Below, in pieces: positions 24,933 through 33,792 of a stretch of 37,360 nucleotides of DNA; the stretch's first letter is position 1; each line of letters opens with the position of its first letter. The DNA is taken from NCBI GenBank assembly GCA_003162425.1, contig PMOK01000113.1, positions 1-37,360 on the forward strand, read 5' to 3'. The stretch is from Bryobacterales bacterium. GTDB lineage: Bacteria; Acidobacteriota; Terriglobia; Bryobacterales; Bryobacteraceae. Below the pieces are notes generated by a model that had not been told where the DNA came from, made no database searches, and saw only the letters and a program-made list of their open reading frames with translations. The position numbers were made by a program, and so were the translations under genes.

Positions 24933-25208
24933 GTTTTCGGGTTAACCCGAAGAGAGTCCGCTAAGGCCGTCAGCATTGAAGTTTCGAATGAGCAGCTTGC
25001 CGCACTCAATACGAAGGCTGCGGCACAGGGTCTTATCCTTCAAGACTGGCTGAAGAAGCTTGCCGGCGAAGAGGCCGAACCCACTCAGCCTGGCCAGCCG
25101 TTCAAGTCGGGGTACGGCATGCTGGCGAAGTACGGCCCGGCGCCGTCCGCTGAGGAAATCGACGAGAACCGCAGAGAGATGTTCCGCGGCCTTGCCAGAG
25201 ACTTCTGA
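24933..25208 (+). pseudogene. VapB-like antitoxin, no normal start codon
   Basis: The frame reads AVSIEVSNEQLAALNTKAAA, then QDWLKKLAGEEAE and finally GPAPSAEEIDENRREMFRGL before TGA at 25206-25208. The C-terminal APSAEEIDENRREMF is typical of antitoxins paired with PIN-domain toxins: a short DNA-binding helix region followed by a toxin-binding tail. No in-frame ATG, GTG or TTG lies at the expected start, so the 5' end looks eroded or uses a rare codon. The TGA overlaps the ATG of the toxin, as in intact operons. Confidence 0.65.
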
Positions 25209-25598
25209 TGATCGCCGGCGTTGCCGACACTCACGCCGCGCTTTGGTATCTGTTTGGCGATCCCCGTTTGTCAGTGCCGGCCAAGGCGGCTTTTGAGACC
25301 GCGGCGAGCTCCAGGTGAAAGATTCTGTTGTCAGTTATCAGCCTGGCGGAAGTTGTGTACCACGTCCGAGAAAAACCGCCTTCCCGCGTCGGCCTACGCT
25401 GATTTGAAAAAGGCGCTGCACGACCCCGATCACATTCTGCAGGAAGCACCGGCTCACCGCCGAAATCATTGATGCCATGCTGGAGGTGCCGCGCGCGGAC
25501 ATCCCCGATATGCCAGATCGCATGGCGCCGCGACTGCCGTATATTTTGGCGTGCCTGCCATCAGTCGCGATGGCCGCATACGCGCATCCAACGTATAA
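25208..25598 (+). pseudogene. PIN-domain (VapC-like) toxin, one stop and three frameshifts
   Basis: The start MIAGVADTHAALWYLFGDPR is a clear PIN opening with the first catalytic Asp at residue 7. A TGA interrupts the frame at 25316-25318, after which ILLSVISLAEVVY, with the catalytic Glu, continues in the same frame. It then shifts to EKNRLPASAYADLKKALHDP, shifts again to LTAEIIDAMLEVPRADIPDM, and shifts once more to AATAVYFGVPAISRDGRIRA before TAA at 25598. All four acidic residues of the RNase site can be found across the pieces. A working toxin cannot be made from this sequence, so the module is dead unless the reads are wrong. Confidence 0.8.
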
Positions 25599-25779
25599 AC
25601 CTTTTGGTAGGGCATCCTGCCAGCGTTTGGCCGTGGAGTCGCCGACCAGCACATACGCAAACCAGAAAGGCAATAGCATCCATAGGATCTGCAGGATCAT
25701 CTCGTCGCCCCTTGGAGCGGGCTGCGTGACGTATCTCCTGCTAGAAAGTTTCACGGCACCACGCTGCGTTCGTTTCCCT
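25599..25779. other. Gap between the dead toxin and the second ADOP gene
   Basis: The 181 bases contain no gene I can support. On the minus strand an ATG at 25700 opens a hydrophobic stretch (MILQILWMLLPFWFAYVLVG), followed by a polar run. The frame then continues opposite the toxin remnant. It could be a truncated membrane protein cut off by the toxin-antitoxin segment, but there is no clear ribosome site. Confidence 0.3.
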
Positions 25780-28422
25780 TCAACTCGCCCGCAACGCCAC
25801 CATCGGATCGATTCGCGAAGCTCTACGAGCGGGAAAATATCCGGCGAGGGCAGCCACCACAATCAGTAGCGCCCCTATTCCGATAAACGTGAACGGATCG
25901 CCGGGGGTGACACCAAACAACAAGCTTCCCAGCGTACTCGTCAGAGCGCGCGATGCTGCCATTCCCAGCCCGAGCCCGAGGGCAGCCAATCCGAACGTCC
26001 GCAGAAGAATACGACTCTGCAGATGAGTCGCGGAAGCCCCCAGCGCCATCCGAATTCCAATTTCCTGCACCCGCTGACTTACCGAATAGGAAATCACGGC
26101 GTAGATCCCGAGCGAGGCGAGTATCAAGGCGAAAGCCGCGAATCCGGCCAACAGCAGCACCAGAAACCGTCGTGGTGATACCGCCTTGTCCACCAGTTCC
26201 TGCAGGGTTGTAAATTCGCGCACCGGCAAATTCGAATCGATCGGCCTGAGAGCCGCTCGAACCGCCGGCGCCAGCCGATCCGGAGGAAGCACCGTCCGTA
26301 CAACCAAGTTCATGGCGGGATAGTCTAAGGTTTGCCGCATCGGCAGATACATTTCGGAATCGCCCGCCTTCTCCAGAGCCTCATGCCGGACATCACCAAC
26401 TACTCCCACCACTCGTCGGCCTCCATCCTGCGTCACGACCTTCCCAACCGCATCCTGGCCAGGCCAGAGGGTGCGAGCCAGGGTCTCATTGACCATCGCA
26501 ACCGGTTCGCTTGATGCGCGATCCCTCTCCGTGAATTTTCTTCCAGCCTGCAAACGGATCCCGACTGACTCGAAGTATCCATCGCTCACTACCCGGATGT
26601 ATGCCTCGGGATGCCGGTCCTTCGGGTAAACCTGTCCCTTCCCGGAGACCTGCCACGACCGGTCGCCTTCGAGGGGCAGAACGTCGGTGAGACCGGCTGC
26701 CCGCATGCCTGGGAGCGAGCGCGTCCGCCGCAGCACCTCATCGATATAGGAGTTCTGCTGCACTAAACCCGAAAACTGAAAACTCGGGTCTACCCGGAGG
26801 GTAGCCACCCCTTCCGGTTGAAATCCCGGATCTACATCCAGGACACGCAGAAAACTCCGCAACAGCAGTCCCGCGGCGACCAGTAAGGTGCAGGCAAACG
26901 CGACCTCGGAAACCACCAGTCCGTTGCGGACCCAGGCGTGCCCCAACCCACTCCTATGTCCGGCGCTCGACCCGCGGCTGCCATCTTTCAGCATTTCCCC
27001 GACCGCGAACGACCGGACTTCGAGGGCCGGCAACCAGCCAAAGAGTACGCCGGTCAGGGCCGCTGCCAGCAGCGTGAAACCAAGCGCGTCTCCGTCCAGC
27101 CGTACGCTTGCGAGCAGCGGAATATTGAATGCATCCAGATGAGCGATGGCGCGCGTGCCGGCAATCGCGAGAATCAGGCCCAGCGCCGCGCCGCAGCAGG
27201 AGAGCGCGACGCTCTCGGTAAGCATTTGCCGCAGCAACCGCGAACGGCCGGCTCCTAATGCCGCCCGCATCGCCATTTCCTTTTGCCGCGTCCCAAGCCG
27301 CGCCAATTGCAGATTCGAAAGATTCGCGCACACAATCAACATCACCACTCCAACCGCACAGGCCAGCACGATCAGAGCCGGACTCACTCGTCCGTTCACG
27401 TGCCGCTGCAGCGTAGTCAGCCTCGGCTTGACCGGGTTTCGTTCCGGATGCTGGATTTCGAGCTGTTTTGCCAGCACCGTGAACTCAGCCTGGGCGCCTT
27501 CGGCCGTGGCGCCAGGCCTCAGCCTTCCGATCGCCTGCATGGTATTTCCGTGTCCGTTCGTTTCGTCAGTCAGGGGCCATGGAATGAACACATCCACCGG
27601 AGTGCCGGGCGCAAAAACGCTCGCGAAATCGAAGGACGCCGGCAGTACACCCACCACCATTACTGGCTTATTGTCCAGCGTCAGCTTCCGTCCCACCACT
27701 CCCCGGTCTGAAGCAAACCGCCTCTGCCAAAAGCCGTAACTCAACAGAGCGGCCGGTGGAGTGTCGGATCTCCCGCGACACTCCTCGACGGCGAACGATC
27801 TTCCGATCATCGGTTGCACACCCAGCAACGTGAAGAAGTTCTGGGTAACGGGAGCGCTCGTCAAGCGCTCCGGCTCGCCTGTTCCCGTTAATTCGATGTC
27901 GCCCACGCCATAACCCGCGGACCCAGCTAGATCGGAGAATGATTTGTTCCGCTCCCGCAAATCCAGATACTGACTCACTTGCATACTCCATTCCACGTTC
28001 GCAATCCACACCAGACGCTCCGGATCGCGGAATGGCAGCGGACGCAGCAGCAAAGCGTTCACCACGCTGAATACCGTCGCACTGGCTCCGATGCCGAGGC
28101 CGGCGATGAGAATCACAAACGTGGTGAAGCCGGCATCGCGCCGCATTCCGCGAAACGCCTGACGCAGATCCTGCGCCAGATCGCTCATCCAGCGGACGAT
28201 CCATACCGAGCGCGCTTCTTCTGAGTTTCGTGTCATATTGCCAAACTTTCTGCGCGCCGCCGCACGCGCTTCCGGCTCCGGCATACCGCTCGCTACCAGT
28301 TCCTCGGTCATCGATTGGATGTGGAAATCCATTTCTTCCCACAGCAATCGCTGCCGCTCGCTGTGCCGCGCCAAATACCGCAGACGCAGCCGAAAGCGCT
28401 TCCAAATCGTGCTACATCTCAT
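25780..28422 (-). CDS. ADOP-type (MacB/FtsX-like) ABC permease
   Basis: This second member of the duplicated-permease family has 880 residues. It begins with a helical soluble domain (MRCSTIWKRFRLRLRYLARHSE), then LGIGASATVFSVVNALLLRPLPFRDP. The first FtsX block is CANLSNLQLARLGTRQKEMAMRAALGAGRSRLL. The periplasmic segment carries TLARTLWPGQDAVGKVVTQDGG, and the C-terminal block is SQRVQEIGIRMALGASATHL followed by FPARRASRIDPMVALRAS. Both permease halves are complete. It shares the family architecture of the gene at 18991-21621 but differs clearly in sequence. Its start overlaps the padR stop by four bases. Cargo and ATPase are unknown. Confidence 0.93.
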   Translation of the reverse strand: MRCSTIWKRFRLRLRYLARHSERQRLLWEEMDFHIQSMTEELVASGMPEPEARAAARRKFGNMTRNSEEARSVWIVRWMSDLAQDLRQAFRGMRRDAGFTTFVILIAGLGIGASATVFSVVNALLLRPLPFRDPERLVWIANVEWSMQVSQYLDLRERNKSFSDLAGSAGYGVGDIELTGTGEPERLTSAPVTQNFFTLLGVQPMIGRSFAVEECRGRSDTPPAALLSYGFWQRRFASDRGVVGRKLTLDNKPVMVVGVLPASFDFASVFAPGTPVDVFIPWPLTDETNGHGNTMQAIGRLRPGATAEGAQAEFTVLAKQLEIQHPERNPVKPRLTTLQRHVNGRVSPALIVLACAVGVVMLIVCANLSNLQLARLGTRQKEMAMRAALGAGRSRLLRQMLTESVALSCCGAALGLILAIAGTRAIAHLDAFNIPLLASVRLDGDALGFTLLAAALTGVLFGWLPALEVRSFAVGEMLKDGSRGSSAGHRSGLGHAWVRNGLVVSEVAFACTLLVAAGLLLRSFLRVLDVDPGFQPEGVATLRVDPSFQFSGLVQQNSYIDEVLRRTRSLPGMRAAGLTDVLPLEGDRSWQVSGKGQVYPKDRHPEAYIRVVSDGYFESVGIRLQAGRKFTERDRASSEPVAMVNETLARTLWPGQDAVGKVVTQDGGRRVVGVVGDVRHEALEKAGDSEMYLPMRQTLDYPAMNLVVRTVLPPDRLAPAVRAALRPIDSNLPVREFTTLQELVDKAVSPRRFLVLLLAGFAAFALILASLGIYAVISYSVSQRVQEIGIRMALGASATHLQSRILLRTFGLAALGLGLGMAASRALTSTLGSLLFGVTPGDPFTFIGIGALLIVVAALAGYFPARRASRIDPMVALRAS

Positions 28423-28760
28423 GAAGCGAACCCCATAATGCGGGCCACCGCGCCGGTGACCTGGCGGTAACTGGCCGACTCCTCGGCGAGGTGTTTGCGG
28501 CCGTCGGGAGTCAGCTTATAGAAACGAGCGCGCCGGTTGTTGGCCGATAGGCCCCACTCTCCCTCGATCCAGCCATTCAACTCAAGTCGCTGGAGAGCCG
28601 GGTAAAGAGAGCCTTCTTCGACGCGCAGCAGATCGTCGGACAATTGCTGAATCAGTTGCGCGATCGCATACCCGTGCAAATGGCCCCGCATCAACATCTT
28701 GAGAACCAGCATGTCGAGGGTGCCAGGCAAAAGGTCGGCCTTCGGTTTGTCGGTTCCCAT
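28419..28760 (-). CDS. PadR-family transcriptional regulator
   Basis: The 113-residue winged-helix protein reads LLPGTLDMLVLKMLMRGHLHGYAIAQLIQQ, then LLRVEEGSLYPALQRLELNGWIEGEWG and the wing NNRRARFYKLTPDGRKHL. It should repress the ABC permease gene that it overlaps and its own promoter. On this strand TATAAT occurs 13 bases before the ATG, so the transcript may be almost leaderless. No good -35 box is seen at the right distance. Confidence 0.92.
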   Translation of the reverse strand: MGTDKPKADLLPGTLDMLVLKMLMRGHLHGYAIAQLIQQLSDDLLRVEEGSLYPALQRLELNGWIEGEWGLSANNRRARFYKLTPDGRKHLAEESASYRQVTGAVARIMGFAS

Positions 28761-28872
28761 AGACAGTCTGATTATAGGACGATCCAGATTCTGGTTTGGT
28801 TAGGCGGAAAAGAACAGTTCTTTTGATCAGCTAGGCTTTAGGAACGAATGACGAGCCGCCGTTTGCAACAAG

Positions 28873-29254
28873 GCACAATCTGGAACAGTTTCAAGCAACA
28901 ACGACGTCCGGTTTGCCTTCACGTCGGGGAACACGCTTAGCTTCAACCTGGCAGCGTCCACGAACCCGGATTTCATCGGTCCGGATACGTTCATGTTCGC
29001 GATTTTGGATTCTAACGGCAACGAGATTCCAACCACCAATCCGAACGGGTTCAATTCGTTTCTCGAAATCGATCTGCCTGGGCCAGGATCAGGGTCGGTC
29101 GTCACCACGTCGGGCAGCTCGGACCAAAAGCAGTTTCGAACTACTAGCACCGGTCAACACGCCCACAGTTTCCGCTGTCCCGGAACCAGTCACTCTGCCA
29201 CTTCTCACTATCGCCGTCGCTCTGGTTTGGCACGTCAGGCGCACGCGACCGTAA
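28873..29254 (+). pseudogene. Remnant of a PEP-CTERM sorted exported protein
   Basis: Frame one gives about 80 residues of a beta-rich, Asn/Ser/Thr-rich exported domain (VRFAFTSGNTLSFNLAAS, DTFMFAILDSNGNEIPTTN, FLEIDLPGPGSGS). After a frameshift near 29110-29140, frame two ends with VSAVPEPVTLPLLTIAVALVW and a basic tail, VRRTRP. This is a complete PEP-CTERM signal: the PEP motif, a membrane helix, then Arg residues. An intact protein would be processed by an exosortase. The signal peptide and start are missing. The wider 28761-29479 gap holds this remnant and the kinase promoter region, and nothing else I can name. Confidence 0.75.
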
Positions 29255-29392
29255 TCTCAACCACTTCCGCTTTTTCGTACCTAATACACTTTCCAATAGT
29301 GACATATCCTGAAAACGGGATATTCATAAACAAGTCATTTGTTTTCTGTCAGTAAATCCTGTATTCTCATAGTGAGCTACAGTCGGCAGGGG

Positions 29393-29408
29393 TGGCATTT
29401 GAAGTGCT
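29393..29408 (+). promoter_or_regulatory. Candidate sigma54-type promoter of the two-component operon
   Basis: TGGCAT-TTGAA-GTGCT keeps the GG and GC pairs exactly ten bases apart, as in the sigma54 consensus TGGCAC-N5-TTGCW, with differences at the other positions. It lies 72 bases before the kinase start. As the operon encodes an NtrC-type activator, autoregulation is possible. This is a single match found by eye in a GC-rich genome. Confidence 0.4.
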
Positions 29409-29479
29409 ACACCGAAAGCACGGGAAAGGTGTAAGTTAGGATTAGTCTGCCCGCGGTCGGGCTTCAAGGGAAGAGCGCT

Positions 29480-32338
29480 TTGAGGGATCTCAAGACCCAG
29501 TTTGTCAGCGCGCTACTGTTCATCCTCACGGTGGCAGCGGTGTGCTGCGCCATCGTCAATTTCCGGCAGAAGAGCCTGTATACGTTGCCGGACGACGGCG
29601 TAGTCTGGGTGGACCGCAACGATGCCGGCGGGCAAAACTCCGTCGTCGCGCTGCATGTGGTGCCGTCCGGAGAGGCGGATAATGCGGGAATACGAGCCGG
29701 TGACGCCCTAATTCAAGTGGCCGGCGTCCCGATTCACAAAGCCAGCGATGTCTCACAAGCTTTGGCCCGAGTAGGCGCCTGGCGAAAAGCTGAATACGTG
29801 GTGCGGCGCGGAAGCGTCCAGCTTCCGGCCCAGGTGATCGTGGGCGAAAGCATCGTGGATCGGGCGGTGTACTACACCTACATGGTTGGGGTAGCGTACC
29901 TGCTGGTCGGGTTGTTTGTCTACTACCGCCGCGTCAGCGCGCCACGCTCGGTCCATTTTTACGTGCTGTGTCTGGCTTCGTTTGTGTTTTATTGTTTCCA
30001 CTACACCGGGAAGCTGAACGCCTTCGATCAGGTAATCTATTTCGGCAACGTAGCGGCAGGCATTCTAGCGCCGACCATCTTCCTGCACTTCTGCCTGGTC
30101 TTTCCCGACCGTCCCAAGTGGCTGACCCGGCGCGCGTCCATGGCGTTGCTATACATCCCCGGTTTGGCTCTGCTGACCGTCTACGCACTGGTGGCCAAGG
30201 GGATGTTGCAAGTCTCGGTCTCCTCCATCGAGGTCAACTGGTTCCTCGACCGGCTTTCGATGCTGTATCTGACGGCTGGCTATCTGGCGGGGGTAGTTGC
30301 GCTGTGGTTGAAGTCGTCGGACGCCGACGATCCGCTGGTTGGAAGGCAACTCAAGTACTTGCGCAACGGAGCGCTGTTCGGCGTGGCTCCGTTTACTTTG
30401 ATTTACGCGCTTCCCTACGTGCTTGGATCGCTGCCCGGGCACTACGAGAAGATGGCTGTTCTCTCGCTGATCTTAATCCCTGTGACCTGGGCTTACGCGA
30501 TTCTGCGATACCGGCTCATGGACGTCGACATCATCTTCCAACAGGGTTATGTTTACACTCTGGCCACGCTGGTGGTTCTGGGCATCTTTTACGGGCTGAT
30601 CTTTTCTTTTATGCGCCCGGAGGATTTGAGCCCTGCCGCGATCGTCGGCCTAATTGTATTCGCGACGTTTATCTTCCAGCCCATTCGCGATTGGTTGCAG
30701 GAACAGCTTGACCGGTATTTCTTCTACAAAGACCGCTATGACTACCGGCGCACGCTGATCGAGTTTGCCAAGGAAATTGGTTCGGAAACGAACCTGGACG
30801 AAATGCTTCGCTCGGTGGCGGACCGGTTGGTTCACACGCTTTCCATTCAACATGTCGCGTTTTTTCTAGCCGGTGATACGGACGACCAATTCCGCCTGCA
30901 CATGACCATGGGGAACCGCAAGGATCGCGGACAGAAACCGCTGGCGGAGCTGGATTTGAGTTTCCTAACGTCTCTGCCCGGAAAGCCCTATCTGTTCTTC
31001 GAGCGCACGCGGCATCTCTTGGATGTCGTCTCGCACGAATGGCCTACGCAGGTACGTAACACGATCTCAGAACTCGATCTGACTTATTACTTCGCCTGCA
31101 CCGTGCGCGGGCGAACCATCGCTTACCTGGCGTTAAGCCGCACCGACAAGGGCGACTTTCTTTCGAGTGATGACGTAGAACTGCTGATCACTCTCGCCGG
31201 TTATGTCAGCATCGCCGTGGAGAACGCCCGCTTGTACCGCTCCTTGCAGCACAAGGTGGAAGAATACGAGCGGCTCAAGGAATTCAGCGAGAACATCGTC
31301 GAATCCATCAATGTCGGCATTCTGGCGGCTGACCTGGATGATCGCGTGGGGAGCTGGAACACACAGATCGAGCGGTTGACCGGCATTTCGCGGCAAGATG
31401 CAGTGGGCCGCCGCTTAGCCGAGCTGTTCCCGGCCGATCTCTGCGAGCGGTTCGATCAGGTTCGCGGCGACACAGGCGTTCGCAACATCTACAAATTCGT
31501 GCTGGGATCCCCGCGAGTCAACGGAAACGGCCACGCCCACACGCTGAATATCGCGGTTGCGCCGCTGGTGGCGAAAGATCTGGAGCAGATCGGACGGCTG
31601 ATCATCTTCGACGACATCACCGATCGTGATGAACTGGAGCGACGCCTGGTGCAAGCGGACAAGCTGAGTTCCATCGGCCTGCTGGCAGCCGGAGTTGCTC
31701 ACGAGGTAAATACGCCGCTGGCCGTGATCTCCACGTACGCCCAGATGCTGGCGAAACAGATTTCTGGCGACGAGCAGAAGTTCAAGCTGCTGGACAAAAT
31801 CGCCAAACAGACCTTCCGGGCCAGCGAGATCGTCAATTCATTGTTGAGTTTTTCGAGGACTTCGCCGACCGAATTTGTAGAAGTCGACTTGAACAAAGTG
31901 ATCCGGGAAACTTTGACCCTGATCGAACACCAGTTGGAGAAAGCGTCTATCGAAGTGAAGTTGACGCTGGAAACAGGGCTCCCGGGAGTGAAGGCGAATT
32001 CGGGCAAGCTCCAACAGGTATTCCTGAACCTGTTCCTGAATGCGCGCGACGCCATGGAATCCGGCGGCACGCTGGCCGTCCGGACTTGGAACGAAGACGG
32101 GTTCGCCCGCATCGAAGTTGCTGATAGCGGGCAAGGCATCTCGCCCGAACATTTGGAGCGAATCTACGATCCTTTTTTCACAACCAAAGGTTCCCGGAAA
32201 GGAACTGGCTTGGGCCTCTCTGTGACGTACGGCATTGTGAGGGAGCACGGCGGTGCTATTCGAGTCGAGAGCCGGCCCGGAGCGGGCGCTCGCTTCCACG
32301 TTGAGCTTCCTTTAGCGAGGAAGCCAGTGCATGCCTGA
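29480..32338 (+). CDS. Membrane histidine kinase with PDZ, 7TM-like, GAF and PAS domains
   Basis: The 952-residue sensor kinase has one membrane segment (about 8-28) and a periplasmic PDZ-like domain (about 35-115) with VVPSGEADNAGIRAGDALIQ. A block of about seven or eight membrane segments (130-400), a GAF domain (about 430-600) and a PAS domain (about 615-725) follow. Next are the dimerisation domain with phospho-acceptor His741 in AGVAHEVNTPLAV, and the ATPase domain with NLFLNARDAM, DSGQGI and GTGLGLSV. The start is TTG at 29480 after GGGAAGAG. It overlaps the response regulator gene by eight bases, so the two are translated together. A PDZ sensor domain suggests sensing of envelope or misfolded-protein signals. 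Confidence 0.9.
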   Translation: MRDLKTQFVSALLFILTVAAVCCAIVNFRQKSLYTLPDDGVVWVDRNDAGGQNSVVALHVVPSGEADNAGIRAGDALIQVAGVPIHKASDVSQALARVGAWRKAEYVVRRGSVQLPAQVIVGESIVDRAVYYTYMVGVAYLLVGLFVYYRRVSAPRSVHFYVLCLASFVFYCFHYTGKLNAFDQVIYFGNVAAGILAPTIFLHFCLVFPDRPKWLTRRASMALLYIPGLALLTVYALVAKGMLQVSVSSIEVNWFLDRLSMLYLTAGYLAGVVALWLKSSDADDPLVGRQLKYLRNGALFGVAPFTLIYALPYVLGSLPGHYEKMAVLSLILIPVTWAYAILRYRLMDVDIIFQQGYVYTLATLVVLGIFYGLIFSFMRPEDLSPAAIVGLIVFATFIFQPIRDWLQEQLDRYFFYKDRYDYRRTLIEFAKEIGSETNLDEMLRSVADRLVHTLSIQHVAFFLAGDTDDQFRLHMTMGNRKDRGQKPLAELDLSFLTSLPGKPYLFFERTRHLLDVVSHEWPTQVRNTISELDLTYYFACTVRGRTIAYLALSRTDKGDFLSSDDVELLITLAGYVSIAVENARLYRSLQHKVEEYERLKEFSENIVESINVGILAADLDDRVGSWNTQIERLTGISRQDAVGRRLAELFPADLCERFDQVRGDTGVRNIYKFVLGSPRVNGNGHAHTLNIAVAPLVAKDLEQIGRLIIFDDITDRDELERRLVQADKLSSIGLLAAGVAHEVNTPLAVISTYAQMLAKQISGDEQKFKLLDKIAKQTFRASEIVNSLLSFSRTSPTEFVEVDLNKVIRETLTLIEHQLEKASIEVKLTLETGLPGVKANSGKLQQVFLNLFLNARDAMESGGTLAVRTWNEDGFARIEVADSGQGISPEHLERIYDPFFTTKGSRKGTGLGLSVTYGIVREHGGAIRVESRPGAGARFHVELPLARKPVHA

Positions 32339-33788
32339 TCAACTCCCCGCAGACGACCTCGCGACTCCACTCCACAAAGCTCGCATCCTGGTTATCGATG
32401 ACGAGGCGGAAATTCGCGAAAGCTTGGCCACCTTGCTCGAGCTGGAAGGCTACAACGTGAATCTGGCCGCCAATGCAACTGAAGGCCTACGCAAGGCCGA
32501 AGCCGGCAGCTACGATCTCATCTTGCTGGACCTGATGATGCCGGACCGTTCCGGCATGGAAGTGCTCAAAGATTTTCGGGAACGCGACACGGAAACACCC
32601 ATTTTCATGATTACCGCCTACGGTTCGGTGGAAGTGGCCGTAGACGCGCTCAAGAGCGGCGCCAACGATTATTTTTCAAAGCCCTGGGATAACGAAAAGC
32701 TGCTGATCGAGATCGATCGCATGATCGCCTCCAGCCGCCTGGCGCGAGAGAATATCCAGCTCAAGCGCGCTCTGAAACAGCAGTACTCATTCCCGAACAT
32801 CATCGGCAAGAGCGACCGCATGTTGCGCATCCTGGATCTGGTGATGCAAGTTGCGCCGAGCCGCGCGACCATCTTGATCACCGGTGAAACCGGCACCGGC
32901 AAGGAGTTGATCGCCAAAGCCATCCACGCGCACTCCGCCAGGTCGAACCAGTTGTTTGTTCCCGTCAACAGCGGATCGGTGCCGTCGGATCTGATGGAAT
33001 CGGCGCTCTTCGGCCACATCAAGGGGGCCTTCACCAGCGCCATCGCCGCGCAGAAGGGATATTTCGAGATCGCCAACCGAGGCACCATCTTCTTCGACGA
33101 AATCGGCACCATCAGTCCGGAAACGCAAGCCAAGCTCCTGCGCGTGATCCAGGAACGCGAGTTCATGCCCGTGGGATCCACCGAGACCATCAAGGTGGAT
33201 GTACGCATCATCGCGGCCACCAATGCGGATTTGAAAAGGCTGGTGGAGGAAGGAAAATTCCGCGAAGACCTTTATTACCGTCTCAACGTCATCAACCTGG
33301 TGCTTCCTCCGCTTAGGGAGCGCAAGGAAGACACTCCGCGCCTGGTGGACTTCTTCTTCACCAAGTACAGCAGGGAAAACGAGAAGTTCCTGGATGATGA
33401 GCAGAAAAGCCGGCTGCATTTTGAGCCCGATGCGATGCAACTGCTGATGGACTACAACTGGCCGGGCAATGTCCGCGAGCTCGAAAACGCCGTGGAGCGT
33501 GCAGTGGTGCTGGCTTCCGACGCAACCGTCTCGGTAGACGTGCTGCCGGACTCCATTCTGCAGGCCGGCGGCATCCGTATCCGCCGCGATGAAAGCGGCA
33601 CTCTGCCAGCCGACGCCTCGTTATTCGAGATCGTGGCCGACTTCGAACGCCGCAAGATCATCGAGACGCTGGAAACAGTCAACTGGAGCCAGACCGAGGC
33701 CGCCGAGAAACTAAGCATCCCGCTGTCAACGCTGAATCAGAAGATCAAACGGTTGAACATTGATGTGAGACGGAAGGGAGCCCCGTAA
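32331..33788 (+). CDS. NtrC-family sigma54-dependent response regulator with GAFTSA loop
   Basis: The 485-residue regulator has three domains. The receiver (about 16-130) carries the acidic pair Asp23/Asp24 and phospho-site Asp67 in LLDLMMPD. The AAA+ domain (about 150-390) has Walker A GETGTGKELIA and Walker B GTIFFDEIG. The C-terminal Fis-type helix-turn-helix contains WSQTEAAEKLSIPLSTLNQKI. The sigma54-contact loop, GAFTGA in nearly all activators, reads GAFTSA here (residues 232-237), and the DNA confirms AGC for Ser236. The target genes are unknown; no other sigma54-type promoter is obvious nearby. It pairs with the overlapping PDZ-type kinase. Confidence 0.92.
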   Translation: MPDQLPADDLATPLHKARILVIDDEAEIRESLATLLELEGYNVNLAANATEGLRKAEAGSYDLILLDLMMPDRSGMEVLKDFRERDTETPIFMITAYGSVEVAVDALKSGANDYFSKPWDNEKLLIEIDRMIASSRLARENIQLKRALKQQYSFPNIIGKSDRMLRILDLVMQVAPSRATILITGETGTGKELIAKAIHAHSARSNQLFVPVNSGSVPSDLMESALFGHIKGAFTSAIAAQKGYFEIANRGTIFFDEIGTISPETQAKLLRVIQEREFMPVGSTETIKVDVRIIAATNADLKRLVEEGKFREDLYYRLNVINLVLPPLRERKEDTPRLVDFFFTKYSRENEKFLDDEQKSRLHFEPDAMQLLMDYNWPGNVRELENAVERAVVLASDATVSVDVLPDSILQAGGIRIRRDESGTLPADASLFEIVADFERRKIIETLETVNWSQTEAAEKLSIPLSTLNQKIKRLNIDVRRKGAP

Positions 33789-33792
33789 AGAA

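Noticed and set aside
25316..25318. TGA in the PIN toxin read as selenocysteine
   Set aside because: No selenocysteine insertion element is seen, the position is not catalytic, and three frameshifts follow, so decay is the simpler reading.
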